Shown piece by piece: positions 35,071 through 48,030 of a stretch of 49,178 bases of DNA. Numbering within the stretch: the first letter of the stretch is position 1; the number at the start of each line of letters is the position of its first letter. Source of the stretch: Pezizomycotina sp. ARF18 (taxonomy: Eukaryota; Ascomycota); NCBI GenBank assembly GCA_002224055.1, contig AZLU01000281.1, positions 1-49,178 of the forward strand, given 5' to 3'. A program made the translations under genes and the position numbers. Below the pieces are notes generated by a model. The model ran no database searches, was not told the origin of the DNA, and saw only the letters and a program-made list of their open reading frames with translations.

Positions 35071-35959
35071 CGTGAGCGAAGGAGGAGGATACGGTGTGAA
35101 GGTGAATGTGGTCCTGATGGAGGAGGAGGAGTGCGACGATGATGATGCTAGTTGAAGGTGTGTTTGCGTAAGCCTCTTGGCGGAGAGAATGAAAATAAAA
35201 GAAATTAAATAAAAGAATTGACCGCAATTGGAAGTCGCGGTCGGCTAAATACGGAAAAATAATATTACAAAATACCCCCCAAATGGTGTTCGTGCTGTAC
35301 CGGAGCGTGTATATACCTATATACATTGCGTGACAATGGATTGGAAGCTTCTTGATGCGTTTCCTCTTCGCTAGGTTTTGAGCTCAAACCGGCCGGCATT
35401 CTGTGACATATAGTGTGCGCCTAACTTGAGGGCAAGCCTATCAAAAGCTGTGGATGACATCTAAAGGCCAGTAAGATATATTATGTGTCGAATCTATTGG
35501 AGACTAGATAGGAGGCTCTCTCTCTATAAGCTGCTGTCAGCGGGATCATCAGGGTCATTGGAACGCTCATCTTATACTTTTCATGTAGCAGTCTTAGGGT
35601 GCCGGGAGATTGAAAAACTTGCGACGGACATGAAATCCTCTTTCCTGCTATTCCTCCCGTCATGTTCGTTTCTCAGCTGGACACTTCATCTACTATAGGA
35701 CTACGGAGATATGGTAAAAACATGGACAAGTGGATTCTCAAGCTTGTATACTCTGCGGAGTGTTTGGCCGGTCGTGGATAGCTATAGAGCGACAGGTGAA
35801 GGCTTGAAGAAGCCACAGGGGTAGCAAAAGTAAGAAATGTTAGAGTGCTCCGATAAACAAATAAAGGCAGCATTCCATGATACTCCTTATTTGGTACCTA
35901 TACGTATGTTGAAGCCTTGAAAAGCCACGATACTAGTGGGATAGCTTCGTTGTCCGTTT
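35071..35959. other. Intergenic, nothing recognised
   Basis: Upstream region of OTU1 (-). The first 100 bases are purine-rich (GAGGAGGAGGAG and GATGATGATG on the plus strand), a common feature of fungal 5' UTRs. No gene seen. Confidence 0.5.
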
Positions 35960-37815
35960 TCTCTGAATGATTCTACTCTTTCATTCAGTTTGTTTTCTAA
36001 AATCACTCCAAAATCCTAAAGAAGACATCAAAAGAACTCCAGCGGATGCCCTAAAGGGCATATCCGGTAAAAGCTTCCTCTGGGTGAAACTCCTGCTCAA
36101 GGAGATGGACGCGAAGAGAAACGAGAGCCAGATCAGGCAGGCCATGGTGAGCTTCCCGGAATCTCTGGAGGCAACGATCAAGCATGTCTTCGACCGGTTC
36201 TCCAAGACCGAAGGCGCGGACAGCGTCGAGGATCTCAACATGGCGCTGGCGTGGTCGTACGCGGTAGTCCCGACCATGATATACCCTGGACACGCTGAGC
36301 GAGGTGTTCAGGGCTATGCTCCCGGCCGATGGAGGCACACTTGATCTGGAAGGGCTGTTACGGAGGCGTTAGCCGACGTTCTTTACTTTGATACGGGAAG
36401 ACGGGCTCACCATCTCGTCGCGATCCACGCGGAGAAAGTGAAAAGGAAACAGTTGGCGAAAACCGCAGTGTCTGGCACAGGGGAGAACACCAAGCCATTG
36501 TGACGGATGACGCCGGGTCCGAGTCTAGCTCGGACGTTTTCAGCAACGAAGGCTCATAAGCATCGGATCCAGTCGCTTCAGATGAAGATAATAGTGACAG
36601 CGACGATGCGATCGTTTTCAATAGCGCGAGGGAACCGCATACAACGGTCCGTATCTCCCACTTGAGTTTCAGCGATACTTCAAAAAGGAAACCGCACCGA
36701 TACGGCCGGCAAAGTCGGTGTCTACGGCCGCAAGCCGAGCTGAAGATCGGGTTTCTCTGCTTAGAAACTTCCTCCGGAGAGGCGAGCCGTAAGCGGCAAG
36801 CCACTGCACGTACACTTCGCAGAGGGGGTATTCACACGCCTCAGATTCTAGACCATCACCAAGGTACATGTAGGAACGGAGAAGCGGGCGAAAGTCCTTG
36901 AGGGCTCTTCGAGCTTTTTCAACCTGGTGGTAAGGAAGAAGGCGCGCAGCAAGGGATTCGGCGGCAGGAGCATCTTCGGTGACCTGCTGGCCGTCCTCGT
37001 ACCGCCGTGCTGCAACTTCCACAGCAACTAACATTTGAATACCGGTTCGAGCTGGGATGCCTCTTTAGCGCCACATTTCGAAATTTACCGGAATGGGCGC
37101 TTCCTGATGCGGTAGCGGCCTGCGCGGTGGCTAATCCTGAGGCGGCAGAGTGGCCAGGGGGCGGTGGGTAGTACGAGGCGTGGGTAGTAACGGGCCGAGA
37201 TTTTGGAGCCCTGCGCGGAGTATTGTGCCGCTGAGTTTTTCTACACTCAACGCACGCGGCTGCCTTGAGCTGCTGTACGAAACCCTGCTAATCCTTCCAA
37301 GAACGGCGGTTCAGACCGCGACCTCGACGGCGACGACGACACAGATGACGAAAACGCTTACATGCGCGAGCTCGAATCCCCGCACAGGTCCTCGCTCACC
37401 GCCTCCGGGGAAACAGGGGGTTTAAGGGGGGACGAAGAACGCGATCCTCAATAACATGTTCAAGTGCGACGGCGACGAATGCGGTAGGAAGCGTCCCTCA
37501 ACCGCGCTTCTACTCCTGCGTCGTATGCTTCCACAACGGCTTCTGTACGGACTGTATGGGGAAGTTGAAAAGGGGCAAGACGTCCAGTTTGTGCTCCCCG
37601 GATCACGAATGGATCAACGGTCGTGCAGGGGTCCGTTCCGAGTAACAAACCGAGATCACGATCAAGTTGGAAGGCTACGAAGGGACCCTGTTCTAGCGTG
37701 TGGCATTCGTGGTGTATTCTTACCGACTCAGATGATGTGAAGGAGTCAAAGTCCATGACGATACCGCTAACGACCTGGCTCAATTTTTTGAAGACGAATG
37801 GGAACTACAGTAGGC
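35960..37815 (+). pseudogene. Second NLR-type gene: truncated NACHT region with C-terminal zinc-binding tail
   Basis: The first recognisable part is the segment after a NACHT NTPase: GKSFLWVKLLLKEMDAKR, FPESLEATIKHVFDRF and NMALAWSYAVV (36065-36270). Next, in another frame, come LDTLSEVFRAMLPADGG with DLEGLLRR, then FFTLIREDGLTIS. The P-loop part and N-terminal effector domain are missing. The middle (36.4-37.3 kb) is heavily broken. The end (37456-37700) has FKCDGDEC, FYSCVVCFHNGFCTDC and SLCSPDHEWI, a Cys/His pattern like the ZZ/RING-like tail found at the C-terminus of some fungal NACHT-TPR proteins. Stops and frame changes are many. This is a separate gene from the NLR at 28.4 kb. Confidence 0.6.
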
Positions 37816-39458
37816 TGGATGATGAGTACTGTTCGAAAGACTGGTATAAAATGGCAGATATAACGAAGGATTGACAGAATGTATAACAGTTCTGCAGGAT
37901 GAATACAATAAATATAATGAATAGAATGAATATTATAGGCTTGAAATAAGTCTGAAAAGCCCTTTAGTCTTAACAACTGTCATTCGCCCCAGGACGCGAA
38001 AACGCGTTGATATTGACTTGAGATAAAGGCGTCCAGTAAACAACACTTGTGAATATGCCGAGACCCGGATGCAGCTGCCGAGACCGGATGCAGCAGCGAC
38101 AATCCGATATATTGGTCTGCTATTGGTGATCATACAGAAAAATCAGGATTTCAGCTTTTAGGAGAAATGTGAAAAACGCCACCGCTTATCACGCCCATCG
38201 AAAACACGCCGTGAAGCGAGAAATTGGGGGCAGTGTTCACTGGTTCTCACATCCCACACCCGGAACCGAACCGTTTGAATCCGAAAACCGGGGTCGACGG
38301 CCCTGTAGCCAATGGGATCAGGTGATACGCGAACGGGGACTGAGAGTCTGAGACGGCTCGCCCACTTTGCCTGAAAATCACGAGGAAGCGAAGGGATTTG
38401 CACCGTGACCTCCCTGCCCCGGTCAGTGCATATGCAAGAACCCCTGTTTTTTCAAAATCGCAAAAAGTGTCATTTGCATGAAGAGGGAAAGGTGATGGGA
38501 GATGTTATAAGGGTATTGTGTAAAGGCAAGCACAAGTATAGAAGATGATGATACTCTTTACGAGAGCGGTTCGCTTGGCGGTGGAGGACGCCATACTTGA
38601 ATTGGACACTCTATGAAATGCCAATAGCGTTGCTGAGGGACCTCCAAGGTGGCCTTATCATCAAGTCTATTCTACTTCTTCCCGGGGAAGAAGAACCAGA
38701 ATATAAGCGCGAAGAAGACTTGATACTCTCTATAAACAAGAAGTTAGTAGTAACTGTTTCATTTTTTCGCGGATTTATTATATCATAAAACTTAAAACAT
38801 GGACGTACATCTCTCGAAAGCAGGTTCATCGATGCCGGAGTTGTATTGGAAAGTGGGTATCCCATCTTTCTATACGTTAGGCCTGAATGCGCGATTATAT
38901 TAAATGAATGGATATATACATTTGTACATTACTCTAAACTACTTGAGCTCTTAAATAAACGTCTTTGTTACTTAGTATTCTCGAAGATCGATCTTGAGAT
39001 GTTCCAACTTAAAGGAATAATATAGCAAGTCGGCAGGATCCGAGACCAACTATATAAGATCTAAGATCCAGGAAGCAATACCAGAGAATGCTTTTATGTC
39101 ATGTCATGGCTTCGGCAGACTTAATATTACTCCTGATGTCATTCTTGTAGATATAGACGTGTATAGTTACAGTGGTTCGTACAAAACCTATATTATTCCC
39201 ATAGTTAAAGTGTCTTATAGGCTATATTCGAGACCCGAAACGTGTAAGAAGCACTTAAGTATTTGGATAATCTGTGAATCGCGCGACAGTTGCTCCGGCT
39301 TTTATATATATATGCAAGCAAACAAAAGTAGCTAGTAAATATTTCTATATTTGAGCTAGCGTCATTTTTCAACACCAAATATTTCAACTACCAAACAACC
39401 ATCAACCAAGTCGCGTATCAAAAACCAGGCTTCAAGAAACCTCCGAAGAGCAGCAAAG
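37816..39458. other. Intergenic, nothing recognised
   Basis: No gene recognised over 1.6 kb. Short frames on both strands only. CCGGATGCAGC is repeated twice within 20 bases near 38065-38095. Confidence 0.5.
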
Positions 39459-40635
39459 ATGGACGACACGGAGAGAGATAGCAAGCCGACGACTATCATA
39501 CCGTTTGAGGGTATCTTCAACTGCCGTGAGTTGGCAAGACCATCAACACGTTCCTTGGAAGAAAGTAGGTTCACACTCCGAATTCGCGCCCCCTGGAAAG
39601 ATGCTTTCATTCGCGATATTTCGTCACCAGACATTTAATAACGGATATCTTAACATTCTAAGAGCTTTAGTTGAAGGATTACTCTATAGATCTGGGCGAT
39701 TAGGTACTCCTTAATCTATATCCTCCTCGAGCTCTATATTGTCTCTCCTTTTCTTTATCGTCCGTTGCTGACAAAAAAAATACGTTCTACAGACGACGCA
39801 ACCTCCTCCGACATTGATATACTAAAACACGACCTCCGCATCTCCTCCGTCATCGATCTACGCACCTCCACCGAGCATGAGCGCCGCGGTATGCCTTCCG
39901 CGCCGAAAGCACCCCCGGATTCCGACAAGCTTTCCTCCCCCAGTACCGGTCGTACATCTCACGGAATAAAGACCCGAGAAATCCTCTTTCCACCGGGTGG
40001 TTCCTTCTACCTCAAGGCCGTCTTCCCCATGCTGACGTGGTGGCAGATACTCCTCGTGATATTCCTGTTCCTAATACGCGCCAAGGCGGCCATGAACAAA
40101 CTAATCATCCGGAACGCGGTGGAACCGTTGGGTCTTGCGGGTTTGGCGAGGAAGTGGTTGGAGTTCTGCGGGCCGGAGATTAAGCAGACGATGGACATAT
40201 TTGCTTCTTCACCTCCGGGGAGGAATAACAAGAACGAAAATGAAGAGAACACCACGAGCGATCTAACCCGTATTAATACACTGCACGCAGGGGAAGGATC
40301 GCACGGGGTTTGATGACGCTGCTGGTGCTCATGCTACTGTTGGGCACGACGGTGGAGGCGCAAGACGCGATCGAGTTCGACTACACGATGTCGAACGTCG
40401 GGGTTTCGGCGATGAAGGAGAAGATGGCGAAGGAGATGAACGAGGTCGGTTTCAGGGTCGGAGGTGCGTTCGCGGAAGCGCCGAGGGCCTGGGTTGGTCA
40501 GGTCATGCGGGAGGTTGAGGAGAAATACGGCGTATCGAGAAGTACCTGGAGAGCATCGACGTGAATAAGACCCAGATGGATAAGATAAGGGTGAACTTTC
40601 TAGTTATGGATCATGAGGATATGGTTATGATCTAA
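39459..40635 (+). CDS. Tyrosine-protein phosphatase (Y_phosphatase3 / SIW14-like class), frame-broken
   Basis: Three exons can be placed: 39459-39564, 39663-39703 and 39793-40635, with matching intron phases. Across the joins the protein reads through GIFNCRELxK, FLGRK, ALVEGLLYRSGRL and DDATSSDIDIL to the DLRTSTEHE motif, which is the standard N-terminal half of the family. The active-site P-loop is HCTQGKDRTG at about 40278-40307 (catalytic Cys and Arg present), followed by LMTLLVLMLLL. Breaks: one base missing at 39533 (GG run), one extra at 40265 (AA), one extra in GGGG at 40305-40308, and one missing near 40532. Expected size is about 329 residues. The hydrophobic stretch WWQILLVIFLFL before the P-loop is a helix usual in this family rather than a proven membrane anchor. 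Members dephosphorylate phosphotyrosine proteins or phosphoinositides/inositol pyrophosphates; the substrate here is unknown. Confidence 0.85.
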
Positions 40636-41126
40636 CGAGACTCAAACTTTTATAGAATTGCATTAGAAAAACATGCGATTGAAGTATACTGATGGTAAAG
40701 GATATATCGATAGACATAGATAATGAATCCATGAACTTCTCACAATGCATGCAATATCAAACTTCTGTAGTATCTCTCGAGAGATTGAGGTTGTGTTGGA
40801 ATCCATGGTATCCTCCGAAGCTCCGCAATTCTCCAGCATCACGATCACGACATGGGATTGATCTAGATTGACAATCGAGAACGATATGACTTTATCAATA
40901 TATACAACTTTTTGAAAACTTTTGGAATTTGCTAAACGGGTTTTAAGAATGACTACATTGGAACAAAATCACTAAAAGGCAATGAAAACTAAAGGGGAAT
41001 CATCGTGTTTTGAGAATGCGCTATATTGTAACATGCCATACTCCATAGAAATGCAAAATTTGTATAATTAGTGTTATGTATTATCTTCCATCTCCACTTT
41101 CTCCCGTCACAATCCCTTCGACATCC
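40636..41126. other. Convergent spacer
   Basis: AT-rich spacer between the phosphatase (+) and MFS transporter (-) 3' ends. No gene or element recognised. Confidence 0.5.
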
Positions 41127-43249
41127 TTAAACCTGATTCGAACCCCACGGTCTAAGGCTCGGCTCGTCCTTCGGGGCGCCCGCACGGCTCGGCGGCTTGA
41201 GCACCCGCCCCGTCGTAACGTTCTGCTTCAAGCTCGGCCGCGGCTCTACCGTCTCAAGCCTCTGACTCGCAAAACTCTGGTTCGATATGACCCGATCAAT
41301 ATCAAACGGATTCATCGTCTCCGGATCTTCATAATCATCATCCTGGCTCTCCGAAGATTCCCCCGTCGTATCCCGCTCCTCCACTTCCTTCTTCCTCGCT
41401 TCTTCATTCTCTTCCCTATCCGTAGCGCTACCGCCGGTAACGTCGCCTTCCTCCTCGTCCTTCTTGTGCGCGTGGTGCGGCTGGTGCTGTCCGCGCAGCC
41501 TCTCCATTATCTCGGCGGATTCGGCGGCGAACTTGCATTTTTCTCGGATGACGCGGCCGTAGCGGTAGAAGAGGAAGGGGAAGGGTGTGCAGGCGAGGGC
41601 GAGGAATGCGGGGATGGAACTGGCCCAGTGCACGCCGAGGTTTTTGTACATGTCCATCGTGAACAAGGGAAACGCGGCGCCGAAGAGAGAACGCAGAACG
41701 GAAGAGGCGGCGAGGACAGAGGCGGCAAAGACGGTGTAGGAGTCGATGAGGTAGTTCATTGTTCCGAGGAAGACGAGGACCACTATTAAGTTTGTTATTG
41801 TTAGTAAACGTTCTTTGCAAAAAAAAAGAGGCGGAGAGATGGAAAGGAAAATGAGAATATAAATTGCAAAATAAGAATATAAATCACAATATAAGAATAC
41901 GATCTTAAGCCTAACAATACGAAAAACACATTTGAGGAATTTTCAACTTACTTCCTGCACCGAACGGAACTCCGGCCGCAATAGATGCAAGCCAGTGAAT
42001 AGACGGGCCATTCGTCCACGCGAACCAGAAAAGACCAACGGGAATGCAAATCGAACCGATCAGGACGACCGGGAGGCGCGCTTCCGGAGGTGCGAAGCCG
42101 CCGTGCGCCTTCTGTACCCTTATATACGCTTATTGTCATACAGCGTATATCCAACTCCTGAAAGCATACCGACCGCAACTCCGACGAATGCGAGGCCCCC
42201 GATACCCTCCGACCAACCCCGAAGTTGTTGATACACGATAGGAAAGCGCCGAACATCATGTACAATGTACCGTAAATAATCGCCATGTAAATCGATAGCA
42301 AGAAAACTATGGGTTCGCGGAAGAGTAAAATCCATGGCCGGGAGATCGCCGTCTTGAAGGCGTTCTTGGCGGATATTTTTCCTTGGTGCGCTTCCATCTT
42401 GCTGAGGTACACTTTTCCGGTGTGCTTTGATAAACGGACTGCGCGGCGGCGGAGGAGGGCGGGGCCGTAGGTTTCGGGGAGGAAGAAGGTCATTAAGATC
42501 CAGAGAACTCCCGAGAAGATAGCCAACAGGCCCTCGACCCAACGCCACCCTTTTGAAGCGCCGAGGAAACCCCCAACGACGGGACCTAGACGGACCCATG
42601 AACGGCGCGGCAGCGAATACGGACATCGCTAAGCCTCTCTTACTAGCGGGGAACATGTCCGCGATAACACCGCCGGCGTTCGTCAGCGGTGACGAACCGA
42701 ACGCTCCAGCGAAGAAACGCAGAACTAAAAGAGTCGTAATATCCGGTGCTCCCGCTGCTCCAGCGTTGAACGCTGTCAATCCGCAGTACGACACGAAAAA
42801 CAGTACTTGTCTGCCGTAAAGCTCGCTCAGCGGCGCCAGAACAACGGCCCGATCGCAAATCCCAACACGAAAAGCGATATACCAGCCGTAACGAGCTCCG
42901 AGCTAACTTGGAACTCCTTCAGAATTTGCCTTGCGCCACCCGAATACGCAGAAGATACAAAAGCAACGGCTAGAGTAGCGAAAGCGACGAGCATGGTCAG
43001 GGACCATTTCTTCCATTCAGGTAGCATCATGGCGTTTGCGGGATCATTTTCGACGAATTCGACGAGGTACGGGTCCTCCTCCGTGCCCGAACCTTTGTAT
43101 TTGTGTTTAGGACGGCGGGTGTTAGAAGTGCTTGGTGGAAGACGATTTGCCAGTGAGAGGCCTGTCTGGGCCTATTATTTCGGCTCCGTGGCGGTTGCGG
43201 GGGTGCCCTGATCGGGATCGGGGGACGGTTCACGTCCTTTCTCAGACAT
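41127..43249 (-). CDS. MFS transporter, polyamine/multidrug (TPO/FLR1-like, DHA1) type, frame-broken
   Basis: Two exons, 43249-41952 and 41782-41127, with a GTAAGT donor. A hydrophilic N-terminus ends in the family motif [17 protein letters not shown] and a basic-aromatic EWKKW before helix 1. Twelve helices can be followed, with LSELYGRQ (loop 2-3), [43 protein letters not shown] and the [11 protein letters not shown] segment. It ends in an acidic cytoplasmic tail. Such carriers export drugs, polyamines or fungal metabolites across the plasma membrane by proton antiport. Frame breaks of one or two bases lie near 42837, 42590, 42241 and 42127, all at short runs. Two adjacent in-frame stops (43172-43177) in the non-conserved N-terminus may reflect a further pair of indels or a real defect. 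Repaired size would be about 650 residues. Confidence 0.85.
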
Positions 43250-44082
43250 TGCTTTTGCCGAGTCGTTGTTGTTTTTAGCCGAGGCGTTTTTTCTAGGCGA
43301 TATATTGGCAAAAAGATGGTGGTTGAGACAATTCGTTATATTATAAACCTAGAAACATCGGATGATTGATTGGAAGTTTCGTATATTTCAGAGAGAATAT
43401 CCCGTCAAGCAGTATAAGTTTACTACGAATTTCTCTAATCTGCTTCCCCTACGTTATACAAACGTCAGATACACATGTAAATCATCTAGTATTCCTCAAG
43501 AAAGTATAATGGGTATATTCCACTTTTTATAGTTCCTATCTACGCTCCTCTCCCTGATCCCCTTGTAACTGTACCCTCAAGTATTTATACGAAAATGGCT
43601 TTAAAGTCCGTCTAAACTCCACAGCTTGGTAAAAGAAGTACCTTCAGCAAATTTTAAAACCTAGAAACCGGATAGCTGGGCTGCCGGGAAACCGAACCCG
43701 GTGGCGAAGGGCTCCGTGCCATAAAAAGACGATATTTAAGGTAGAGGAAAAAAACACAACCAGAATCCTTATTACCTTCGTTTCATTTCCCAGAAATGCG
43801 TCATATCAGCGATTCCGGCCGAATGTACCCTGTGGTATAGTACAGCCTTGTTCAGTTATTATTGTCCAGTCCTGGAAGATTGCGAGTATCGGAAAGAAAA
43901 TGGTGCACTGTACTTATCAAGAGAGCAAGAGCCAAATTGCGTCCGTTTCTGTTGTGTGATATCTGGAAGTTCGGCACAAGACCTTCAGAGTGGATCCCCG
44001 GAATTCCGGCACAGGCAAGACATTAGAAAAAATGCTTGTAACAGCCCTCTCCTCTTGGCTCTCGTTTACTAGATACGATGCG

Positions 44083-44119
44083 CATGGGAACGGGTACCCC
44101 TTTGTACCCCGTCCCCATG
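44083..44119. repeat. Inverted repeat (15/16-bp arms, 6-bp loop)
   Basis: CATGGGAACGGGTAC, loop CCCTTT, then GTACCCCGTCCCCATG. The arms pair along their full length with one bulge and one mismatch. The hairpin is GC-rich and stands out from its surroundings. It is isolated, with no gene recognised on either side. Confidence 0.85.
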
Positions 44120-45370
44120 TATATTCTCGGCCATGGTAAGATAGAGCTCTCGAGGGAAAAGATAGGAGTCGCCGGTGAAATATTTTGAGCCACGGTATTA
44201 ACATTCAGATACACCACGATATCAGCCTTGAGAGGGGACACAGAATCCACGGCCATGTTGTTGGATCACTGATCCTGGCTGGATATTTACAACTCAGAAG
44301 GACAAAAGACTGAAAAAACAAGTAATTTTGGACAAAAGAATCTGTATGACCGACAGGGGAAGCGATACCGCATGGAGAGGTCAAAACGTGGCCAGTCTTC
44401 ATGATCGATCGACCTATGCACTGGTCGAGGGATTACTGCCGAAGATGTTCCCTCTCGTTAATCTATCAAGACAAAAGAGTTACACGATATTCTGTGAGAC
44501 AATGGGTCAAAATAGCGGTGAGATGCCTTCTCCTTCCATTCGCTATTTGCTTGCACAGCTTTCCTAAGGATGGCAAAAATAGGCGAAAATAGCTGAGCTG
44601 TAACGTTTTTCGCGGAGATGTTCTCTGAATTTTGCGATATAGCAAACGAGGTTCAGCACGGTAGATCACTACTCGACTTTTTGAACTGCTTGTCAGGTTA
44701 TACGACGTATCTATTTCTTCCGTACTTCGATAAGCTTCGGCGGACGCGTCGCAAATTCTGGTATTTAAACGGGCCTAAGACGTCTAGATTATTGCGATAA
44801 GATCTATATATCCTTCATAAAAACCCTGGTATACATTCTGCCTTGAACGGCTAAAAAATTATCGTATAGTATAGAGACTAATATAATAAGTCTCTATATT
44901 TTGGAAGGTGAACTCGATATTGATGGGCCCGGAAGATATTGCTTCCGCCATCCGAAGCTTAAGCTTCTTTGCGACGGCTTCACCGGTTTATTAACGCAGA
45001 GTATATAAATAACAACACGATTCAACAAGTTTTCTACGTTATATTTATCGTTAATAACCTATAGAATCCATTGATTAACTGTCAATCAAAGCAAAACCCG
45101 CGCAAATTGGAGCGGGATCTGGTTCCGCCATCTATTTATGCTTATAGAGATGGAATAAGTATCTCCCCCAGCTCCCAAGACGAGGATGAGGGGGAAGAGC
45201 GAAATATAGCGAGATAATTTATCTTCACAGCAAGGGACCCTGGAGAGTGATCGTCCAAGACATCAGCGCCACGAGGTAAACGAGAAAAAATATAATAATA
45301 AAAAACAAGAAATCGTTTAGGAAGAGTGCCAGAGTTATGTTTTGATACTTCAAGCTACTTATAGTCTCTT

Positions 45371-45381
45371 TTTATTTATTT

Positions 45382-45413
<32 letters not shown>

Positions 45414-45417
45414 TTTT
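45371..45417. repeat. TTTA microsatellite
   Basis: About ten imperfect copies of the tetranucleotide TTTA. Confidence 0.9.
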
Positions 45418-45602
45418 TCTTTCCCTATGTGTGTGTAATTATGCCCCTTTCGAAAAAATTTAAGAATACTAGCTCACCAATGCAATTTGCAACCTCAATA
45501 GTAGCAATGATACAGCCCGGGCCTATTTGAACAGGCTTATCCCATCGAAATAGCAATGCGCAAAGTCCAAACTGCATGACACCTCAGACGCTAGGTGAAA
45601 AA

Positions 45603-46880
45603 CTAAATCTCGGGGCTGAGCTTATATACCCCCTTCTCAAAAACCTGGAGGAAGCTTAACCACGGATCTAGAGCCAACTCCTGCTCTATACGCATCCTAA
45701 TCAGAATATCTCCCAGGTTCCTAAGTGCGATCATGTCCCCTTCGGAAGCCGTGTACATCGGCCTCTTATAAACCGACCCGGGAATATTCAGCGGCAGATA
45801 ATGGCCGTTAGAGTTCTCGTCATCCTCAAACTTCCTACTGTGCTCCCGGTACTGGCCATTCTCGATCCGAAACCGCGTGAGATACTTCAATTCCGTCGGG
45901 CAGTACCCTATGAAAACCTCACATGGGCGCCCCATATCCGGGCTCAAGTAAAGATCACTGCGACTTAACTCCCGCGCTTCGATGTCGATCAACTCGAGAC
46001 ACCCGACAAAAGGGGAATTACTGAGAAAGTTGTCCTGGAGCTCGTACAGGTTTATTATTATACCGGAGAGCACTAAGCGCGTGACCTTGCTAAGCCTTAG
46101 TGGTTCGCGCTGGGGCTCGATCCTCGTTTCGATCCCGCTCCGTGGATCTCAAGGGAGGTGATGTTGGGCAGCTGTTGATGAAATATAGTGTCATGTACGC
46201 TCCCGGGGTTGCAAAACTTTCCTCGTAAGGGCCCTTGGGGTCCGTGTCTGGGACGATCTCGAGATTCTTGACTTTGGCGAGGATAGGCACGTCGTTTGGC
46301 CAATGCCTTTGCTATTGGATTTGGATGAAGTCGATTACACCGGGATCGTCTAGGTCGAAGGGTCAGTTGTAGCTTTCCAAGTAATTCATCATTTTGGCGC
46401 CAGTGTAGAGAGACGAAGCATAGTGCATATCGTGCAAGTATTCCGTACTGTACATCCTCACCCGGACCGTTTCCAAGCTCGCAAGTATTCATCGGCACTC
46501 CACAGAAGCTCGCCAATGACCCTGGAGTGGAAGTCCTTCGCTTTCCTCCAGCAATGGGACCATCCTGATTCCAGCTTTACCTGCGGCCCAACCAGAGAGC
46601 GATCTCCGAGGAGCTTCGCAACGGACGACAGCAAGTCGCAGTACGCTGGTTCCATGCTGGGAGGGACACATCCGTTTTGCTACAAGATCTGTTATCCTCC
46701 TTCCTTAAGGTCTTCTAGCAACTGAGGCTCTAAAGCGCTAAGTTCTATTTGAGCGCCGTTGGGTACGATCGCATCGACGCTTATGATTAGTCTTCCGATA
46801 TTACAGCGGAGATCCGATAATCGAATCGACCGGCATCTGGCGCCCGCATCTTCCAAGAAGTTTCCGAGACTGAACCATTA
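45603..46880 (-). pseudogene. Unrecognised fungal protein gene, broken
   Basis: The last 156 codons (46073-45603) are open and protein-like, with leucine spacing reminiscent of leucine-rich or F-box-associated proteins (NLYELQDNFLSNSPFVGCLEL, cut here to its recognisable core, then LYLSPDMGRPCEVF and a C-terminal helix ending VYKLSPEI). Upstream, matching-looking pieces lie in other frames: LPNITSLEIHG (about 46150), VPILAKVKNLEIVPDTDP (about 46270), KLLGDRSLVGPQVKLESGW (about 46600) and GRLIISVDAIVPNG (about 46780). No start codon or known domain can be fixed. An F-box/LRR-like protein is the best guess. Confidence 0.4.
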
Positions 46881-48030
46881 ACAAATCTTTGAAGATATAG
46901 ATCGAGACCTTGAACTGGTAGGCCTCAGGCTGAGGAGAGTATCCGGTCGACAGACGGGTCTAAATACCAACGATCTCAATTAGGATCTCGTTCGAAAGAC
47001 CGTCCATCGTGGAAGTTTGTATTTCGGAAGGTATCTAATATTTTTCTTTTCTGAGTAGTTACAAGCGTGTCCTCGCGTCATATAAATTAGGAGAGTTAGA
47101 CTGTTTTGATCTCGAAAGTGGACCTGGAGCTTTTTAGAAACAAAAGGCAGGCTAACCGCCTAACCCTTCCACGCAGCCTCGTTTCTTATTTCAGTTCGCC
47201 ATGCATGTTATCAGCCTAGAGGGGTAGCTTGGCGACTTAACTGATCACGTATAGTTCAGTCATTTGACAGGGCAATGGGGGAAACATTGCCATTATACCA
47301 AGCAAGGAGATTACAAGAGAACTGGACGGGCAGCAGCGGATTGTGCACCGATTGTGGTGTTTAATTAATAATATTCTTTCCTGCCTACGTCAAGTTTATT
47401 CCCTGGTAATACTGCGTACTTGCCACTACGCTGAATGGCCACGTCTGGATCTCGCTTGTTCATTCACTGCAAACCCCTGAAAGCACCGCACTGTATCATA
47501 CGTATCCACCTGTGTAGGATATACCTAGCTACATGTCCTTTATCTATTCCAATATTCCTCCTTTAACTAGTCTACTACGACGAGGTCTTCAAATAATTCG
47601 TACGGTTTACATCATAGTGACCTACGCACAGTACATGCAATATCGCTTCTTGGAACGACAGAATAAGAGTGAGAAGCTGTGATATCATCACATTGGCCGT
47701 CCAATAGGGGCATCGGACGGGTATTTAAGGCGAGACAAACACCACGCTAACGGTCTTGGGCCACCACCTGCACCCGACCGAAAAATCGCGTCCATCGAAT
47801 AAGTATGTAAAAAAGTCCTCCGCGGCGCGTATCAACCCCGTTCCTGCACTAGCGCCTTATCCACGACGGGGGCTATTTAAATCTGCTCGGTCAACTCTAA
47901 CGGTTTTCCCCTTCTCAACCTATGACGATAACTATGCGAATCGTAAAAATCTCCTATCATATCTTTCCCCTCAGAATATATAGTCTTTCTTCTATACTGA
48001 GCAGCGAATATCCTAAGATTGAATAGAAAA
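46881..48030. other. Intergenic
   Basis: No gene recognised. The last 100 bases, with CTTTCCCCTC and CTTTCTTC pyrimidine stretches, fit the core promoter and 5' UTR of the DUF7726 gene. Confidence 0.5.

Larger units (their letters stand above)
43250..45602. other. Gene-poor region
   Basis: No gene recognised over 2.3 kb. It contains a strong inverted repeat at 44083-44119 and a TTTA microsatellite at about 45371-45417. Confidence 0.5.

Noticed and set aside
36669-37034. 121-codon minus-strand frame
   Set aside because: Lies opposite the decayed middle of the second NLR and shows no domain; likely a shadow, though not fully excluded.
37360-37400. tRNA-like GCTCGAATCCCCGC
   Set aside because: Lies inside NLR coding-like sequence and has no cloverleaf.
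40021-40080. Transmembrane anchor unique to the phosphatase
   Set aside because: A hydrophobic helix before the P-loop is usual in this phosphatase family, so it is not an oddity.
41076-41789. 237-codon plus-strand frame, Arg-rich
   Set aside because: It is the antisense shadow of the last MFS exon, which shows clear helices and family motifs.
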